From RGIG3009 sp045590855 (GTDB taxonomy: Bacteria; Bacillota; Clostridia; Oscillospirales; Acutalibacteraceae): a stretch of 64,000 nucleotides of DNA. The notes beneath the pieces are model-generated. The model was not told the origin of the DNA, did no database searches, and saw only the letters and a list, made by a program, of their open reading frames with translations. The translations under genes and the position numbers were made by a program. Each line of letters begins with the position of its first letter. Position 1 is the stretch's first letter. The stretch lies in assembly GCA_045590855.1 (NCBI GenBank), contig JAZNRV010000077.1, forward strand, positions 1-64,000. The letters are read 5' to 3'. Positions 24,833-35,100 of the stretch are shown one piece after another.

Positions 24833-25009
24833 TCATTTGAACTTTCTTTTACGAGCTGCCTCGGACTTTTTCTTGCGTCTCACGGAAGGCTTTTCGTAAT
24901 GCTCTCTTTTCCGTACCTCGGCAAGGACACCGGAACGTGCGCAGGATTTTTTCCAACGACGCAGGGCACTGTCCAAGGATTCATTCTCTTTTACTTTGAC
25001 CTCTGACAT
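24833..25009 (-). CDS. rpsU: 30S ribosomal protein S21
   Basis: 58-residue protein read directly from the sequence: MSEVKVKENESLDSALRRWK, then KSCARSGVLAEVRKREHYEK, then a very basic tail (PSVRRKKKSEAARKRKFK), an unmistakable S21. AGGGAGGG lies 6 nt upstream of the ATG at 25009. It has a strong promoter (25073-25101) and a terminator. S21 exposes the anti-Shine-Dalgarno of 16S rRNA. Confidence 0.96.
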   Translation of the reverse strand: MSEVKVKENESLDSALRRWKKSCARSGVLAEVRKREHYEKPSVRRKKKSEAARKRKFK

Positions 25010-25072
25010 TCTTATTCCCTCCCTCCGCTGTTTAGCAGGGGTTATTTACCTATATCTAAACGATACCAATTA

Positions 25073-25101
25073 AGTATACAACATAAAAATATCTTCGTCA
25101 A
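25073..25101 (-). promoter_or_regulatory. Promoter of rpsU
   Basis: On the minus strand TTGACG (25096-25101), 17-nt spacer, TATACT (25073-25078), each 5 of 6 matches to sigma-A consensus, ~60 nt before the rpsU start and just downstream of the leuS stop. Confidence 0.88.
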
Positions 25102-25120
25102 GAGTTTTTTATGAAATTTG

Positions 25121-27532
25121 TTACTTAACTACGATGTTGACCAATTTTTGCGGAATATACAGTTCTTTGACAATTTGCTTACCTTCCAGTTCGGGGGCAA
25201 CACGGTCGTTTTGTTTGGCTGCTGCCAACACGTCAGCGGCAGCATCGTCAATGCCGACCGTAATGCGTGCGCGAATCTTGCCGTTGACTTGCACGGCAAT
25301 TTCCACGCTACTTTCCACGCATTTCGCAGGGTCAAAAGTCGGCCACGGACGATAGGCAAGTTCTTCACTGTTGCCGATGTATTCCCACAACTCTTCCGTA
25401 AGGTGCGGAGCAAACGGATTAAGCAGTTGCAACAACACGGCATATTCACCGCGGGTGACACCTTGGTTGGCAAAATCGTTCATAAGTGCCATCATAGCAG
25501 CAATGGCGGTGTTGAATTTTAAGTTTTCGATATCTTCGCTTACTTTGCGAATGGTTTTATGGACAGATAATTCCACGACAGGACGGATTTCGTCACTATC
25601 TTGCACATTGTCTGCCATCATCCACACGCGTTCCAAGAAGCGTCCCGCGCCGCGAATGCTCGCGCTCGACCACGGTGCCGCTTTTTCGAAGTCGCCAATG
25701 AACATTTCGTATACGCGCAAGGTATCGGCGCCAAATTCGTTAACAATATCATCGGGGTTGACGACGTTGCCACGGGATTTGGACATTTTTTCGCCGTTTT
25801 CACCCAAAATCATGCCATGGCTGGTACGTTTGGCATACGGCTCCGCCGTGGGCACTACGCCGATGTCGTACAAGAATTTGTGCCAAAAACGGCTATACAA
25901 CAAGTGGAGCGTGGTATGTTCCATACCGCCGTTGTACCAGTTAACGGGAGTCCAATACGACAACGCTTCTTTGGAAGCGAGTGCTTTGTCGTTGTGCGGG
26001 TCACAATACCGCAAGAAATACCACGAAGAACCGGCCCATTGCGGCATGGTATCGGTTTCGCGTTTGGCGGGTGCGCCACACTTGGGACAAGTGGTGTTTA
26101 CCCATTCGTCAATGGCTGCCAAGGGAGATTCGCCGTTGTCGGTCGGTTCGTAACTGTCCACTTTGGGCAAGCGAATCGGCAATTCTTCTTCCGGTACGGC
26201 AACTTGACCGCAATGCGGGCAATGAACAATCGGAATCGGTTCGCCCCAATAACGTTGACGCGAGAATACCCAGTCACGCAGTTTGTAGTTTACTTTGGTT
26301 TTGCCAATACCGTTTTGTTCCAAATGTTCGATAACGGCTACTTTGGCTTCTTCGACGGTTTTGCCGTTTAAGAAACCGGAATTGACAAGAATACCGGTAG
26401 CGCAATCGGTAAAGGCTTCTTTTTCGACATCGCCGCCTTTGACGACTTCCACGATGGGTAAATCGAATTTTTTGGCAAATTCCCAGTCGCGCGTGTCGTG
26501 CGCGGGAACCGCCATAATCGCACCGGTACCGTACGACACCAACACATAGTCGGAAATGAAAATCGGAATGTTTTCTCCTGTCAAGGGATTGACAGCGGTA
26601 ACACCATCCAAGCACACACCGCTTTTATCTTTGGCGACTTCGGTGCGTTCGAAATCGGATTTTCTGGCAGCGGCTTCTTGGTAAGTGCGCACTTCTTGCA
26701 CATTCTTCAAAAGTCCGTTTTGCGCCCATTTTTCAATCAATTCATGTTCGGGCGAAACTACCATGTATGTAGCACCGAACAAGGTGTCGGGACGAGTGGT
26801 ATACACCACAATCGGTTCACCAGCAGTGGTTTGGAACGTTACTTCCGCGCCGGTGGAACGGCCAATCCAGTTGATTTGTTGTGCGCGAACGCGTTCGGGA
26901 TAGTCCACCAAGGACAAATCGTCGATAAGGCGTTGTGCATACGCCGTGATTTTGAGCATCCATTGGCTTTTTACTTTGCGCACCACTTCGCCGCCGCAGC
27001 GTTCGCACACGCCGCCGACAACTTCTTCGTTAGCAAGCACGCATTTGCACGAGGTACACCAGTTGACCGCCATTTCCTTTTTATATGCCAAGCCGTTTTT
27101 GAACAGTTGCAAGAAAATCCATTGCGTCCATTTGTAGTACGCGGGGTCGGTAGTGTTAATTTCCCGCGTCCAGTCGAACGAAAGACCCAAACCTTGCAAC
27201 TGCGATTTAAAACGCGCTACGTTATTTTCGGTCACGATTTCGGGATGAATGTGGTTTTTGATAGCGTAGTTTTCGGTCGGCAGACCAAAAGCATCCCAAC
27301 CCATGGGGTACAGCACGTTGTAGCCTTGCATGCGGCGTTTACGTGCGACAACGTCCAAAGCAGTGTACGAACGGGGATGTCCCACGTGCAAGCCTTGGCC
27401 CGAAGGGTACGGAAATTCCACCAACGCAAAATACGCCGGTTTCTCCGTGCTATCGGATGCGGCAAACGTGTTTTCGGTTTCCCATTTGGTTTGCCATTTT
27501 TTCTCAATTTCCGCGTGGTTATACTGTTTCAT
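25121..27532 (-). CDS. leuS: Leucyl-tRNA synthetase
   Basis: 803 residues, class I synthetase: HIGH-type motif GLHVGHPRSYTALD near residue 50, the inserted CP1 editing domain (~220-420), KMSKS as GEKMSKSRGN near residue 575, and a C-terminal anticodon/LSD-like domain. Charges tRNA-Leu and edits misactivated residues. Starts 2 nt after rsfS, last gene of the long topA-to-leuS run. Confidence 0.98.
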   Translation of the reverse strand: MKQYNHAEIEKKWQTKWETENTFAASDSTEKPAYFALVEFPYPSGQGLHVGHPRSYTALDVVARKRRMQGYNVLYPMGWDAFGLPTENYAIKNHIHPEIVTENNVARFKSQLQGLGLSFDWTREINTTDPAYYKWTQWIFLQLFKNGLAYKKEMAVNWCTSCKCVLANEEVVGGVCERCGGEVVRKVKSQWMLKITAYAQRLIDDLSLVDYPERVRAQQINWIGRSTGAEVTFQTTAGEPIVVYTTRPDTLFGATYMVVSPEHELIEKWAQNGLLKNVQEVRTYQEAAARKSDFERTEVAKDKSGVCLDGVTAVNPLTGENIPIFISDYVLVSYGTGAIMAVPAHDTRDWEFAKKFDLPIVEVVKGGDVEKEAFTDCATGILVNSGFLNGKTVEEAKVAVIEHLEQNGIGKTKVNYKLRDWVFSRQRYWGEPIPIVHCPHCGQVAVPEEELPIRLPKVDSYEPTDNGESPLAAIDEWVNTTCPKCGAPAKRETDTMPQWAGSSWYFLRYCDPHNDKALASKEALSYWTPVNWYNGGMEHTTLHLLYSRFWHKFLYDIGVVPTAEPYAKRTSHGMILGENGEKMSKSRGNVVNPDDIVNEFGADTLRVYEMFIGDFEKAAPWSSASIRGAGRFLERVWMMADNVQDSDEIRPVVELSVHKTIRKVSEDIENLKFNTAIAAMMALMNDFANQGVTRGEYAVLLQLLNPFAPHLTEELWEYIGNSEELAYRPWPTFDPAKCVESSVEIAVQVNGKIRARITVGIDDAAADVLAAAKQNDRVAPELEGKQIVKELYIPQKLVNIVVK

Positions 27533-27534
27533 GC

Positions 27535-27912
27535 TTATTCATCCTCCAAAAAACTTGTTACAGGAACCGTTTGAGCATCCTGCCACAAGCGTTCCAAATC
27601 ATAAAAACGACGAGTGTCTTCCGAAAACACGTGAATGACAACAGCACCGTAATCCAAAACAGTCCATAGCGATGACTGATATCCTTCAGTGCGTGACGGT
27701 TTAAATTCGCGTTTGGATAAATCGGTGTCCAAGTAATCCACCAAAGCACGAACGTGCGTGGTGCTGTTACCGGTGGCTAAAATAAAATAATCGGCAAGCG
27801 AGGTAATGTCACTAACTTTCAGCACGTGAACATCTTCGGCTTTGTGTTCATCCAAAGACTGTACTGCTGCTTTGACCAGTGCAAGTACTTGTAAATTTTC
27901 GGGTTGTGTCAT
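27535..27912 (-). CDS. rsfS: Ribosomal silencing factor RsfS
   Basis: 125 residues; VHVLKVSDITSLADYFILAT and SLWTVLDYGAVVIHVFSEDT are RsfS/DUF143 hallmarks. It binds L14 (rplN at 6945-7313) and blocks subunit joining during starvation. The nadD-yqeK-LCP-rsfS-leuS order matches other clostridia. Confidence 0.95.
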   Translation of the reverse strand: MTQPENLQVLALVKAAVQSLDEHKAEDVHVLKVSDITSLADYFILATGNSTTHVRALVDYLDTDLSKREFKPSRTEGYQSSLWTVLDYGAVVIHVFSEDTRRFYDLERLWQDAQTVPVTSFLEDE

Positions 27913-27920
27913 GAGGGTGA

Positions 27921-29096
27921 TTACTCCTCCGCTTCATTCTTGGTGATGTTTTGCTCGATCGCCATTTCCGACAACTTTTGCAAATGCACATTGGATGTGC
28001 CGCCGGTTGCCAGTTCGGTGATTTGCACGTCTGCTTCGGTGATGGCTTCGTCGTACGGATTAAATTGCGTGTTAAGCACGGTGAGCAATTGTGCTCGATG
28101 CACGCTGTAATACGAATCGGAATTAAACGAAGTTACCTCACCCGGCAACAGTTGCGCTGTCATGTTATCGAGCGTTACTTTGCGCCAACTTTGCACAATG
28201 GACAACATGTCGTCTTTGGAAGTGCGCGTGCGAATCGGGGTAGAGCCCCCCATTAACGGTAACAACGAATCTTCGGTGAGTTGTTCGTCGGTTTGCGCAC
28301 ACAGGCGTTGGAACAACGCCAAAAACACACGACGTTGCTTGACAATACGCGAAATATCACCTTGCACGCCCTTGTCGCGTTTGGTGATATACGCCAGTGC
28401 AGCCGTGCCGTCCAAGGTACGAACACCTTTTCCGTAAGTGGTTTCGCCCAAGGTTATGGCAGCATCCAACTGAACGTCCACACCGCCGAGCAAATCCACA
28501 AATTTGATAAACGTATCTTGCGGGAACATAAAGTAACCATCCACCGGCAAGGAATATTGTTCGTTAAAAATTGCAATAACGTTATACGATGCCGAACCCG
28601 CTTTTTGCGTTAGGGTGTGACCGGCTTTTTTGTGTTCTTCCATTTCGGCCTTGTAAATGCGTTTGCCTTCAAACTCACACCAATCCAGCGGCGCGGGTTT
28701 CCCCCACACATAACCGGCTTTTTTAGTTGCCCAAATTTCGCTGTCGCCCAAATAGGTATCTTGCGGCACTTCCAAGATGTTGATGGTTTTCTTTTTCTTA
28801 TCGTGGCATAACAACATAAGACTTTCGGTCGGTGAGGTTTCTTCCTCGCCTAACAACCCAACCACATAATACGCCACTTTGTTTTGCAAGGCGGTGGGCG
28901 TAGTGTCATACGCATTCACCGACGATTCGGTGTTATCTTTTTTGCCGGAGGTTTGTGTTAATGCACGGGCTGTGACAAAAATAAACACCAACAATAACAC
29001 GCAAAAAGCAATCAGCGAAATCATCAACACACGACGTCCTTGGTCGCTTTTTTTGCGGGCAGATTGTTTTTTCTTGTTACGAGTATCCTTTGCCAT
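27921..29096 (-). CDS. LytR-CpsA-Psr (LCP) family glycopolymer transferase
   Basis: 391 residues: Lys/Arg-rich cytoplasmic head, one TM helix (~residues 24-45), extracellular LCP domain with FVDLLGGVDVQLDAAI, TLDGTAALAYITKRDKG and the Arg-containing DISRIVKQRRVFLALF. LCP enzymes attach teichoic acids or capsular polymers to peptidoglycan. Placed between nadD-yqeK and rsfS, as often in Firmicutes. Confidence 0.93.
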   Translation of the reverse strand: MAKDTRNKKKQSARKKSDQGRRVLMISLIAFCVLLLVFIFVTARALTQTSGKKDNTESSVNAYDTTPTALQNKVAYYVVGLLGEEETSPTESLMLLCHDKKKKTINILEVPQDTYLGDSEIWATKKAGYVWGKPAPLDWCEFEGKRIYKAEMEEHKKAGHTLTQKAGSASYNVIAIFNEQYSLPVDGYFMFPQDTFIKFVDLLGGVDVQLDAAITLGETTYGKGVRTLDGTAALAYITKRDKGVQGDISRIVKQRRVFLALFQRLCAQTDEQLTEDSLLPLMGGSTPIRTRTSKDDMLSIVQSWRKVTLDNMTAQLLPGEVTSFNSDSYYSVHRAQLLTVLNTQFNPYDEAITEADVQITELATGGTSNVHLQKLSEMAIEQNITKNEAEE

Positions 29097-29097
29097 G

Positions 29098-30276
29098 TTA
29101 ATCCCCCTTAAAATCTTGATAACAGGCGATGGTATCGGGATGTACGGGCCAATTTTGCTCGTTCAAATCCCGAATGGTGTATTCCAGCGCATACCGCATG
29201 GCGGCACGCCAATCTTGCTCGGTAAGTTCACGCATGATATCCACATCGGGATAATCGCGGTCTGCCGAAGTAAAATCTGCCAAATACAACACAATTTCCG
29301 GCATGGTCATGCCGGCGCGACCGGTGGTGTGATAGCGCACGGGGTCTAAAATTTCTTTATCCGTAATCCCCAAAATGTGTTCCAAAAACACCGCACCGGA
29401 ACGAGCATGCCACAGTTTTGGCGCTCCTTGTTCCACAGCGTCTAACAGTATACCAAATTCTTTTAAAATTTGCAACTGGGAATCTGCATGAGTATCCTTT
29501 AAAATATCGTGCAACAATCCCGCTGTGTACGCCTTTTTCGGGTTGGTGCCGTATTTTTCTGCCAAGTGTTTGGCTTGCTTTGCCACTTCCAACGAATGGT
29601 GAAACCGTTTTGGCGTTAACCGCCCGCGCAAAATGTCCACATACTGCTCCTCTTCGTTGCAATAGGTTTTATGGGTAGTATACAACTGTTTTTGAGCAAT
29701 ATACACTTCTACCGAGAGTGGCACCAAGTCGGTAAGTTTTTCCCCCGCAGCCGCTTTTTGACGAATTGCGGTGGACGAAAGTTCACAAAGCGGGATAGCT
29801 TCTACCACGCAGCGAGCACCTTGCTGTTCCAAAATTTTGGCATACTCCCGTAATTTTTCGGCGGTTGCCTCATCACGCGGGGCCGCACATAACGTTGCCA
29901 AACGGGCAATATCCGCAAACCGATGCCACGTGCTTAACGTCAAAAACATATCGGCACCTGTCAGTAAAAACAGTTCGGCACGGGGATATTGTTTTTGCAT
30001 AGCTTCCAGCGTAAACACCGTAAAACTCGCACCGCGACGGTTAATTTCAAAATCCGATACCGCCAACTCTGCATACGGTTTACACGCCAAGCGACACATT
30101 GCCAAACGGTCAACCGCAGGTGCTAAATCCGTTTTTAATTTATGTGGCGGGACAAATGTTGGCATAAGCACCACACGGTCCAAAGAAAGCCGCGCAGCAA
30201 ATTCCCGCGCCAACTGAATATGACCATTATGGATAGGGTCAAACGTTCCGCCAAACAAAGCAATCCGCTGTGCCAT
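29098..30276 (-). CDS. nadD: Fused NadD nicotinate-nucleotide adenylyltransferase and YqeK HD-domain hydrolase
   Basis: 392-residue fusion. Residues 1-~195 are NadD: IALFGGTFDPIHNGHIQLAR (HxGH), SSTAIRQ near residue 165; it makes NaAD from NaMN and ATP. Residues ~205-392 are YqeK: FHHSLEVAKQAKHLAEKYG and AGLLHDILKDTHAD (HD pair); YqeK relatives cleave Ap4A symmetrically. The two are usually separate neighbouring genes (nadD, yqeK). No internal stop or start separates them here. ATG at 30276 with AAAGGTG upstream. Confidence 0.95.
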   Translation of the reverse strand: MAQRIALFGGTFDPIHNGHIQLAREFAARLSLDRVVLMPTFVPPHKLKTDLAPAVDRLAMCRLACKPYAELAVSDFEINRRGASFTVFTLEAMQKQYPRAELFLLTGADMFLTLSTWHRFADIARLATLCAAPRDEATAEKLREYAKILEQQGARCVVEAIPLCELSSTAIRQKAAAGEKLTDLVPLSVEVYIAQKQLYTTHKTYCNEEEQYVDILRGRLTPKRFHHSLEVAKQAKHLAEKYGTNPKKAYTAGLLHDILKDTHADSQLQILKEFGILLDAVEQGAPKLWHARSGAVFLEHILGITDKEILDPVRYHTTGRAGMTMPEIVLYLADFTSADRDYPDVDIMRELTEQDWRAAMRYALEYTIRDLNEQNWPVHPDTIACYQDFKGD

Positions 30277-30281
30277 AGGGC

Positions 30282-30578
30282 TCACCTTTCTCGCGGTAAA
30301 ATGATTTTGGGTTCTTCGGGGTGGCGACGGTACAGTACAAATACCCTGCCGATAACTTGCACCACTTCGGCGTTGACCGAAGCGGCAATGGTTTCTGCCA
30401 CCTCGCGTACCGATTCAGGAGCGGTAGGCAGTACGCGCCCTTGAATCAGTTCCCGTGCAGTTAGGGCATCGTCGGCTTGTTTGCAAACCGTAGCGGAAAC
30501 ACCGCCTTTACCAATGTGTAAAATATCTTCTAAATGGTTGGCTAAACCACGCAAGTAAGCACGTTGTTTGCTGGTCAT
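30282..30578 (-). CDS. yhbY: Ribosome assembly RNA-binding protein YhbY (CRM domain)
   Basis: 98 residues; AYLRGLANHLEDILHIGKGG and the basic tail are the CRM/YhbY fold, which binds pre-50S particles. It precedes nadD by 5 nt and follows rdgB by 1 nt, the conserved yqe-type order. Confidence 0.94.
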   Translation of the reverse strand: MTSKQRAYLRGLANHLEDILHIGKGGVSATVCKQADDALTARELIQGRVLPTAPESVREVAETIAASVNAEVVQVIGRVFVLYRRHPEEPKIILPRER

Positions 30579-30579
30579 G

Positions 30580-31179
30580 TTATTTTCCTCCCAATCGTTT
30601 TTCTAACAGCACACGGAATTGCCGCAATGCTTGGCCGCGATGGCTGATAGCATCTTTTTCGGCAGGGGTGAGTTCGGCTGTTGTTTTTTCGCCCACCAAA
30701 AACAACGGGTCATACCCAAAACCGTTGGTGCCGCGTTCTTCGTATCCGATACGCCCGTGAACGGTGCCTTCGGCGGTAATGGGGGCACTCCCGTCCGGGA
30801 AAACGCAACAGACGGCACACACAAATTGTGCATTACGTTTTTCAAACGGGACGTCTTTCAACGCATCCAACAATTTGTCGTTACAGTCTTTGTCTGTTCC
30901 ATTTGGACCGGCATACCGTGCCGAGTAAATACCCGGTGCGCCGTCGAGCGCATCTACCGTCAAACCGGAATCATCCGCAATGGCGGGCAAGCCTGTCACT
31001 GCACAGGCGGATGCGGCTTTTAAATAGGCATTTTCGGCAAACGTGGTACCCGTTTCTTCCACTTCCGGTAAGGAAATGCCCAAATCTTTATCGGTCACCG
31101 CTTCAATACCGAGCGGTTCCAAAATACGGGATAATTCGGCTAATTTATGTGCATTATGCGTCGCAATGATATATTGCAT
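30580..31179 (-). CDS. rdgB: XTP/dITP pyrophosphatase (RdgB/HAM1)
   Basis: 199 residues starting MQYIIATHNAHKLAELSRIL; ENAYLKA, IADDSGLTVDALDGAPGIYS and GTNGFGYDPLF are family signatures. Removes ITP/XTP from the nucleotide pool. ATG at 31179 with GGAGAG upstream; an in-frame extension to 31245 would overlap ftsY. Confidence 0.96.
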   Translation of the reverse strand: MQYIIATHNAHKLAELSRILEPLGIEAVTDKDLGISLPEVEETGTTFAENAYLKAASACAVTGLPAIADDSGLTVDALDGAPGIYSARYAGPNGTDKDCNDKLLDALKDVPFEKRNAQFVCAVCCVFPDGSAPITAEGTVHGRIGYEERGTNGFGYDPLFLVGEKTTAELTPAEKDAISHRGQALRQFRVLLEKRLGGK

Positions 31180-31186
31180 TTTGTTT

Positions 31187-32095
31187 TCACTCTCCAAACA
31201 AGGCTTCGGCAAAAGTGGCGGCATCAAAGGGTTGCAAATCGTCAATCCCCTCGCCTACCCCAATGTATTTGACCGGTACGTTGAGTTCTTCGCGCACGGT
31301 GAGTACCACACCGCCGCGTGCCGTACCATCCAATTTCGTCAGTACAATGCCGGTGATACCCGCGGCTTGCAAAAATTCCCGTGCTTGATTCACGGCATTT
31401 TGTCCGGTGGTGGCATCCAACACCAACAACACTTCGCACGAGGCATTTGGCAATTCGCGGTCGATAACACGGCGAATTTTTGCCAGTTCTTCCATTAAAT
31501 TTTTCTTGTTATGCAAACGCCCGGCGGTGTCGCAAATGACAACATCCATATTTCTTGCCTTGGCGGCAGAAAGAGCATCAAACACCACGGCGGCAGGGTC
31601 AGCATTGGCCGTGTGTTTCACCAAGTCAACATCGGCGCGCCCAGCCCAAACTTCCAACTGCTCAATGGCGGCGGCACGAAACGTATCGGCGGCACCAAGC
31701 AACACTTTTTTGCCTTCGGCTTTCAGCCCGGCTGCCAGTTTGCCGATGGTGGTGGTTTTTCCCACACCATTAACACCGATGACCAACACCACCGATGGTG
31801 TGGTATCCAAGTGCAACGAGGCATCACCGCTTAACATATCTTCTACGATTTCGCGTAACATGCCGCGAACGGCGGCAGGGTCGGTTTCACCCCGCTCTTT
31901 GACCAGTGTACGCAATTTTTCGCACAAAGCGTCGGCGGTGGCAACGCCGACATCTGCTGTTATGAGTATTTCTTGCAGTTCTTCGAACAATTCTTCATCA
32001 ATTTTGGTAAAGGCGCGCAACATACCGTTGACGGTGCCCATCAAAGAGTCCCGTGTTTTGCGCAATCCGTTACTGATTTTGCTGAAAAAACCCAT
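31187..32095 (-). CDS. ftsY: Signal recognition particle receptor FtsY
   Basis: 302 residues without the acidic A domain, as in other Firmicutes. NG domain: GVNGVGKTTTIGKLA (G1), DTFRAAAIEQL, DTAGRLHNK (G3), TKLDGTARGG (G4). Works with Ffh to deliver nascent membrane proteins to SecYEG. 13 nt after smc. Confidence 0.97.
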   Translation of the reverse strand: MGFFSKISNGLRKTRDSLMGTVNGMLRAFTKIDEELFEELQEILITADVGVATADALCEKLRTLVKERGETDPAAVRGMLREIVEDMLSGDASLHLDTTPSVVLVIGVNGVGKTTTIGKLAAGLKAEGKKVLLGAADTFRAAAIEQLEVWAGRADVDLVKHTANADPAAVVFDALSAAKARNMDVVICDTAGRLHNKKNLMEELAKIRRVIDRELPNASCEVLLVLDATTGQNAVNQAREFLQAAGITGIVLTKLDGTARGGVVLTVREELNVPVKYIGVGEGIDDLQPFDAATFAEALFGE

Positions 32096-32108
32096 GGTTT
32101 ATCCTTTC

Positions 32109-35100
32109 TTATTGCGCGTTGCCCGAAATGCCGAGTTTGGCTTCCACTTCGCTGACGCGCAGTTCTAACAATTTTGAAATACCTTGTTCTTGCATGGTAA
32201 CACCATACAAAATATCGGCTTCTTCCATTGTACCGCGACGATGCGTGATAACAATAAATTGCGTATTGCGACACATGCGGCGCAAATATTGTGCATAGCG
32301 GTCCACGTTGACATCGTCAAGTGCGGCTTCCACTTCGTCCAACACGCAAAACGGTGAGGGTGTCACTTTTAAGATGGCAAATAACAACGCGGTTGCTACC
32401 AACGACTTTTCACCACCCGACAAGGCATCCATGTTAAGAATAACTTTTCCGGGCGGTTGTGCATGCATTTCGATGCCCGAATGCAGAATGTCGTTCGGGT
32501 CGGTCAACACTAGTTCGGCGTTACCGCCACCAAACAAATCGCGGAACACTTCGCCGAAATGTTCATTGATTTGGCGGAAACGTTCTAAGAACATGTCTTT
32601 CATTTGCGCGGTAAGGTCACCGATGAGTTTGAGTAATTCCTCACGCGAGACTTCCACATCGTGCACTTGTTCGCTCAAAAATTCATAGCGTTCGCTGACT
32701 TCTTTGTATTCTTCAATGGCGTCTACGTTGACACTGCCGAGCGCACGGATTTTATTTTTGAGTTCTGCCAAGCGACGGGTGGCTTCTGCCATGTTTTCAA
32801 TCGGTGCGGCGTAGTTCTCCGCCTCACTGCGCGTCAGTTCATATTCCTCATACAAGCGATTGAGAATGGTTTCGGTTTCTTTTTGGGCGGCGGCACATTT
32901 TTCTTCCAAACGAGCGGCTTCGCGACCCGCAAGTTCACGTTCGTCTGCTTTTTCACGGCTGGTTTGGCGCCATGCCGTTTGTTGTGCTTCGCCTTGCATA
33001 CGTTTTGCTGCCAAAGCGGTGATTTGCTCGCCCGCTTCTTTGGCCAAACGGCGCATTTCAGCTGCTTGAAGTGCAAGCAACTCGGCTTGTTCTTCGTATT
33101 CTTTGTTGCGTACCAACAATTGTTCGATTTGTTGTTCGGTGGCACTGCGAATACCCGTTTGGTCCGCTTGACGACTACGTAATTCTTGAATGGCTTCGCG
33201 GATACCTTCGATTTCTTTTTCCAGCGCGACAACCGCCAATTTTTGGTCGGCAATGCGCGCGGAAAGTGCTTCGCGCTCCTCGGTGATTTTTTGACGTCCG
33301 CCGCCAAGAGAGGTGACTTCCGTTTCCAATTCTTCCTTGCGCACACCCACGGTTTGCGATTGTGCAGCAGATTTTTCAATGGTTTCACGATGTTCTGCCG
33401 AACGACGGTTAAGTTCGGTAATTTCGCGGGTGCATTCTTCCACAGCGGCGGTCAAAGTCGCCGCTACTTCGGTCAAGCGATGACATTCACCTTCCACGCG
33501 GATTTTATCTTCCGTGGCGGTGGAAAGTTCCCCTTGCGCACCCGAAAGTTGTGCACTGACGGCCGATACTTCTTCTTGCAAAGTTTTAAGAGCCTCTTGC
33601 GCTTTTTCTGCCTTTTCGGCAAGCGATGCTTTTTCGGCTTGCAGGCGTTCGATTTCGCTGCGGCGAGAAAGCAAGCCCGCACCTTTGACATGGGAGCCAC
33701 CTGTCAGCGAACCACCGGCATTGACCACTTGTCCGTCCAAAGTGACGATGCGGAAACGATAACCGTATTTGCGGGCAATCACCACGGCGTAATCCAAATC
33801 CTCTGCCACGGCAATACGACCAAGCAAACTGCGTGCAATTTGCTCGTATTGGCTGTCAACCGTAACAAGTGAGGATGCAATACCTACAAATCCGTTTTCG
33901 TTTTCCAAGCCTTTTTCGGTAAGCAAGGTGCCTTTGGTGGTTTGAATCGGCAAGAAGGTGGCGCGACCGCCGTTGGTCTTTTTCAAAAATTCAATGCCGC
34001 GTTTAGCATCTTCTTCGCGGTCGCACACAATGTTTTGTGCAGCACCGCCCAAAGCGGTTTCAATTGCCAAGGCATAGGTGCCTTCGGCATGAATGAGGCG
34101 GGAAACAGGCCCGTGAATACCGCGCAATTCACCGCGTTCGGATTGTTTGACCACGCTTTTGACGCTTTGCGAAAAGCCTTCCAGATTGCGTTCCATTTCT
34201 TCTAACAAACGGATGCGGTGTTGTTTTTCTTCTACGTCTAACAACAAACGGTCGGCCTCGTGGCGAGCGGTTTCGAGTTTTGCAGTGCGGGATGCATGGC
34301 GCATTTCAAAACCGCGTACGGCGTTTTGCAGTTCTTCGGTTTTTTCGCTCAAAGCGCGCAAATCTTCCTCGCAAGCTTGCTTTTCGCGCACGGTTTCTTC
34401 ACGCTGGGCAGTGCGCGCCGCCAACGTTTCGGTCACTTGTGAAAGGCGCAACGTGATTTCGGCAAGCGAGGATTCGGCAGTAACCGATTGCACGCGCAAA
34501 TCGGAAAGTTCGGCCACACACTCGGCAATTTGGTTGTTAAGTTCTTCAATCTTACCCGAAACTTCTTCGTTGTTTCGTTGCAAAGTTGCCCATTCTTCTG
34601 CCAAATCCAACTGCAACCGTTGGCATTCGGCAATAGCTTGTTGTTTTTGCTCGATTTCCTCGTTACGAGTGGCAATGGTTTCTTCCAAACGCAAGGTGCC
34701 TTGTTCGGCTTCTTGCAATTCACCGCGCAAACGGGCAATGTTTTCTTCATTATGGCTTTTGTCGTTGCGCAACAAATCGGCATTACCGAGCAAACGCACG
34801 GCTTCTTCTTCTTTGCTGCCTACTTCGGTGCGTAATTGTTCCATTTGGGCAGACAATGCTCTACCCTCTTCGGCAGATTGCTCCAATTGTTGCTCGATGG
34901 TATCAATGGCAGCACCTGCGGCATCGTATTGCGTGCGCGCAAGTTCCAATTTGCTGTCGAGTTCCCGCAATATTTCGCGGGAGCGTTCCATGGTGTTGAG
35001 CCATACACCGATTTCCAAACCTTTTTTTTCGGAAGCATATTCCAAATATTTTTTGGCTTTTTCGGATTGTTGTTTGAGCGGTCCGACGCGTTCTTCAAGT

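Noticed and set aside
24777..24836. N-terminal extension of YqeG
   Set aside because: It would translate through the rpsU terminator hairpin; the ATG at 24776 has its own ribosome binding site and family-like N-terminus.
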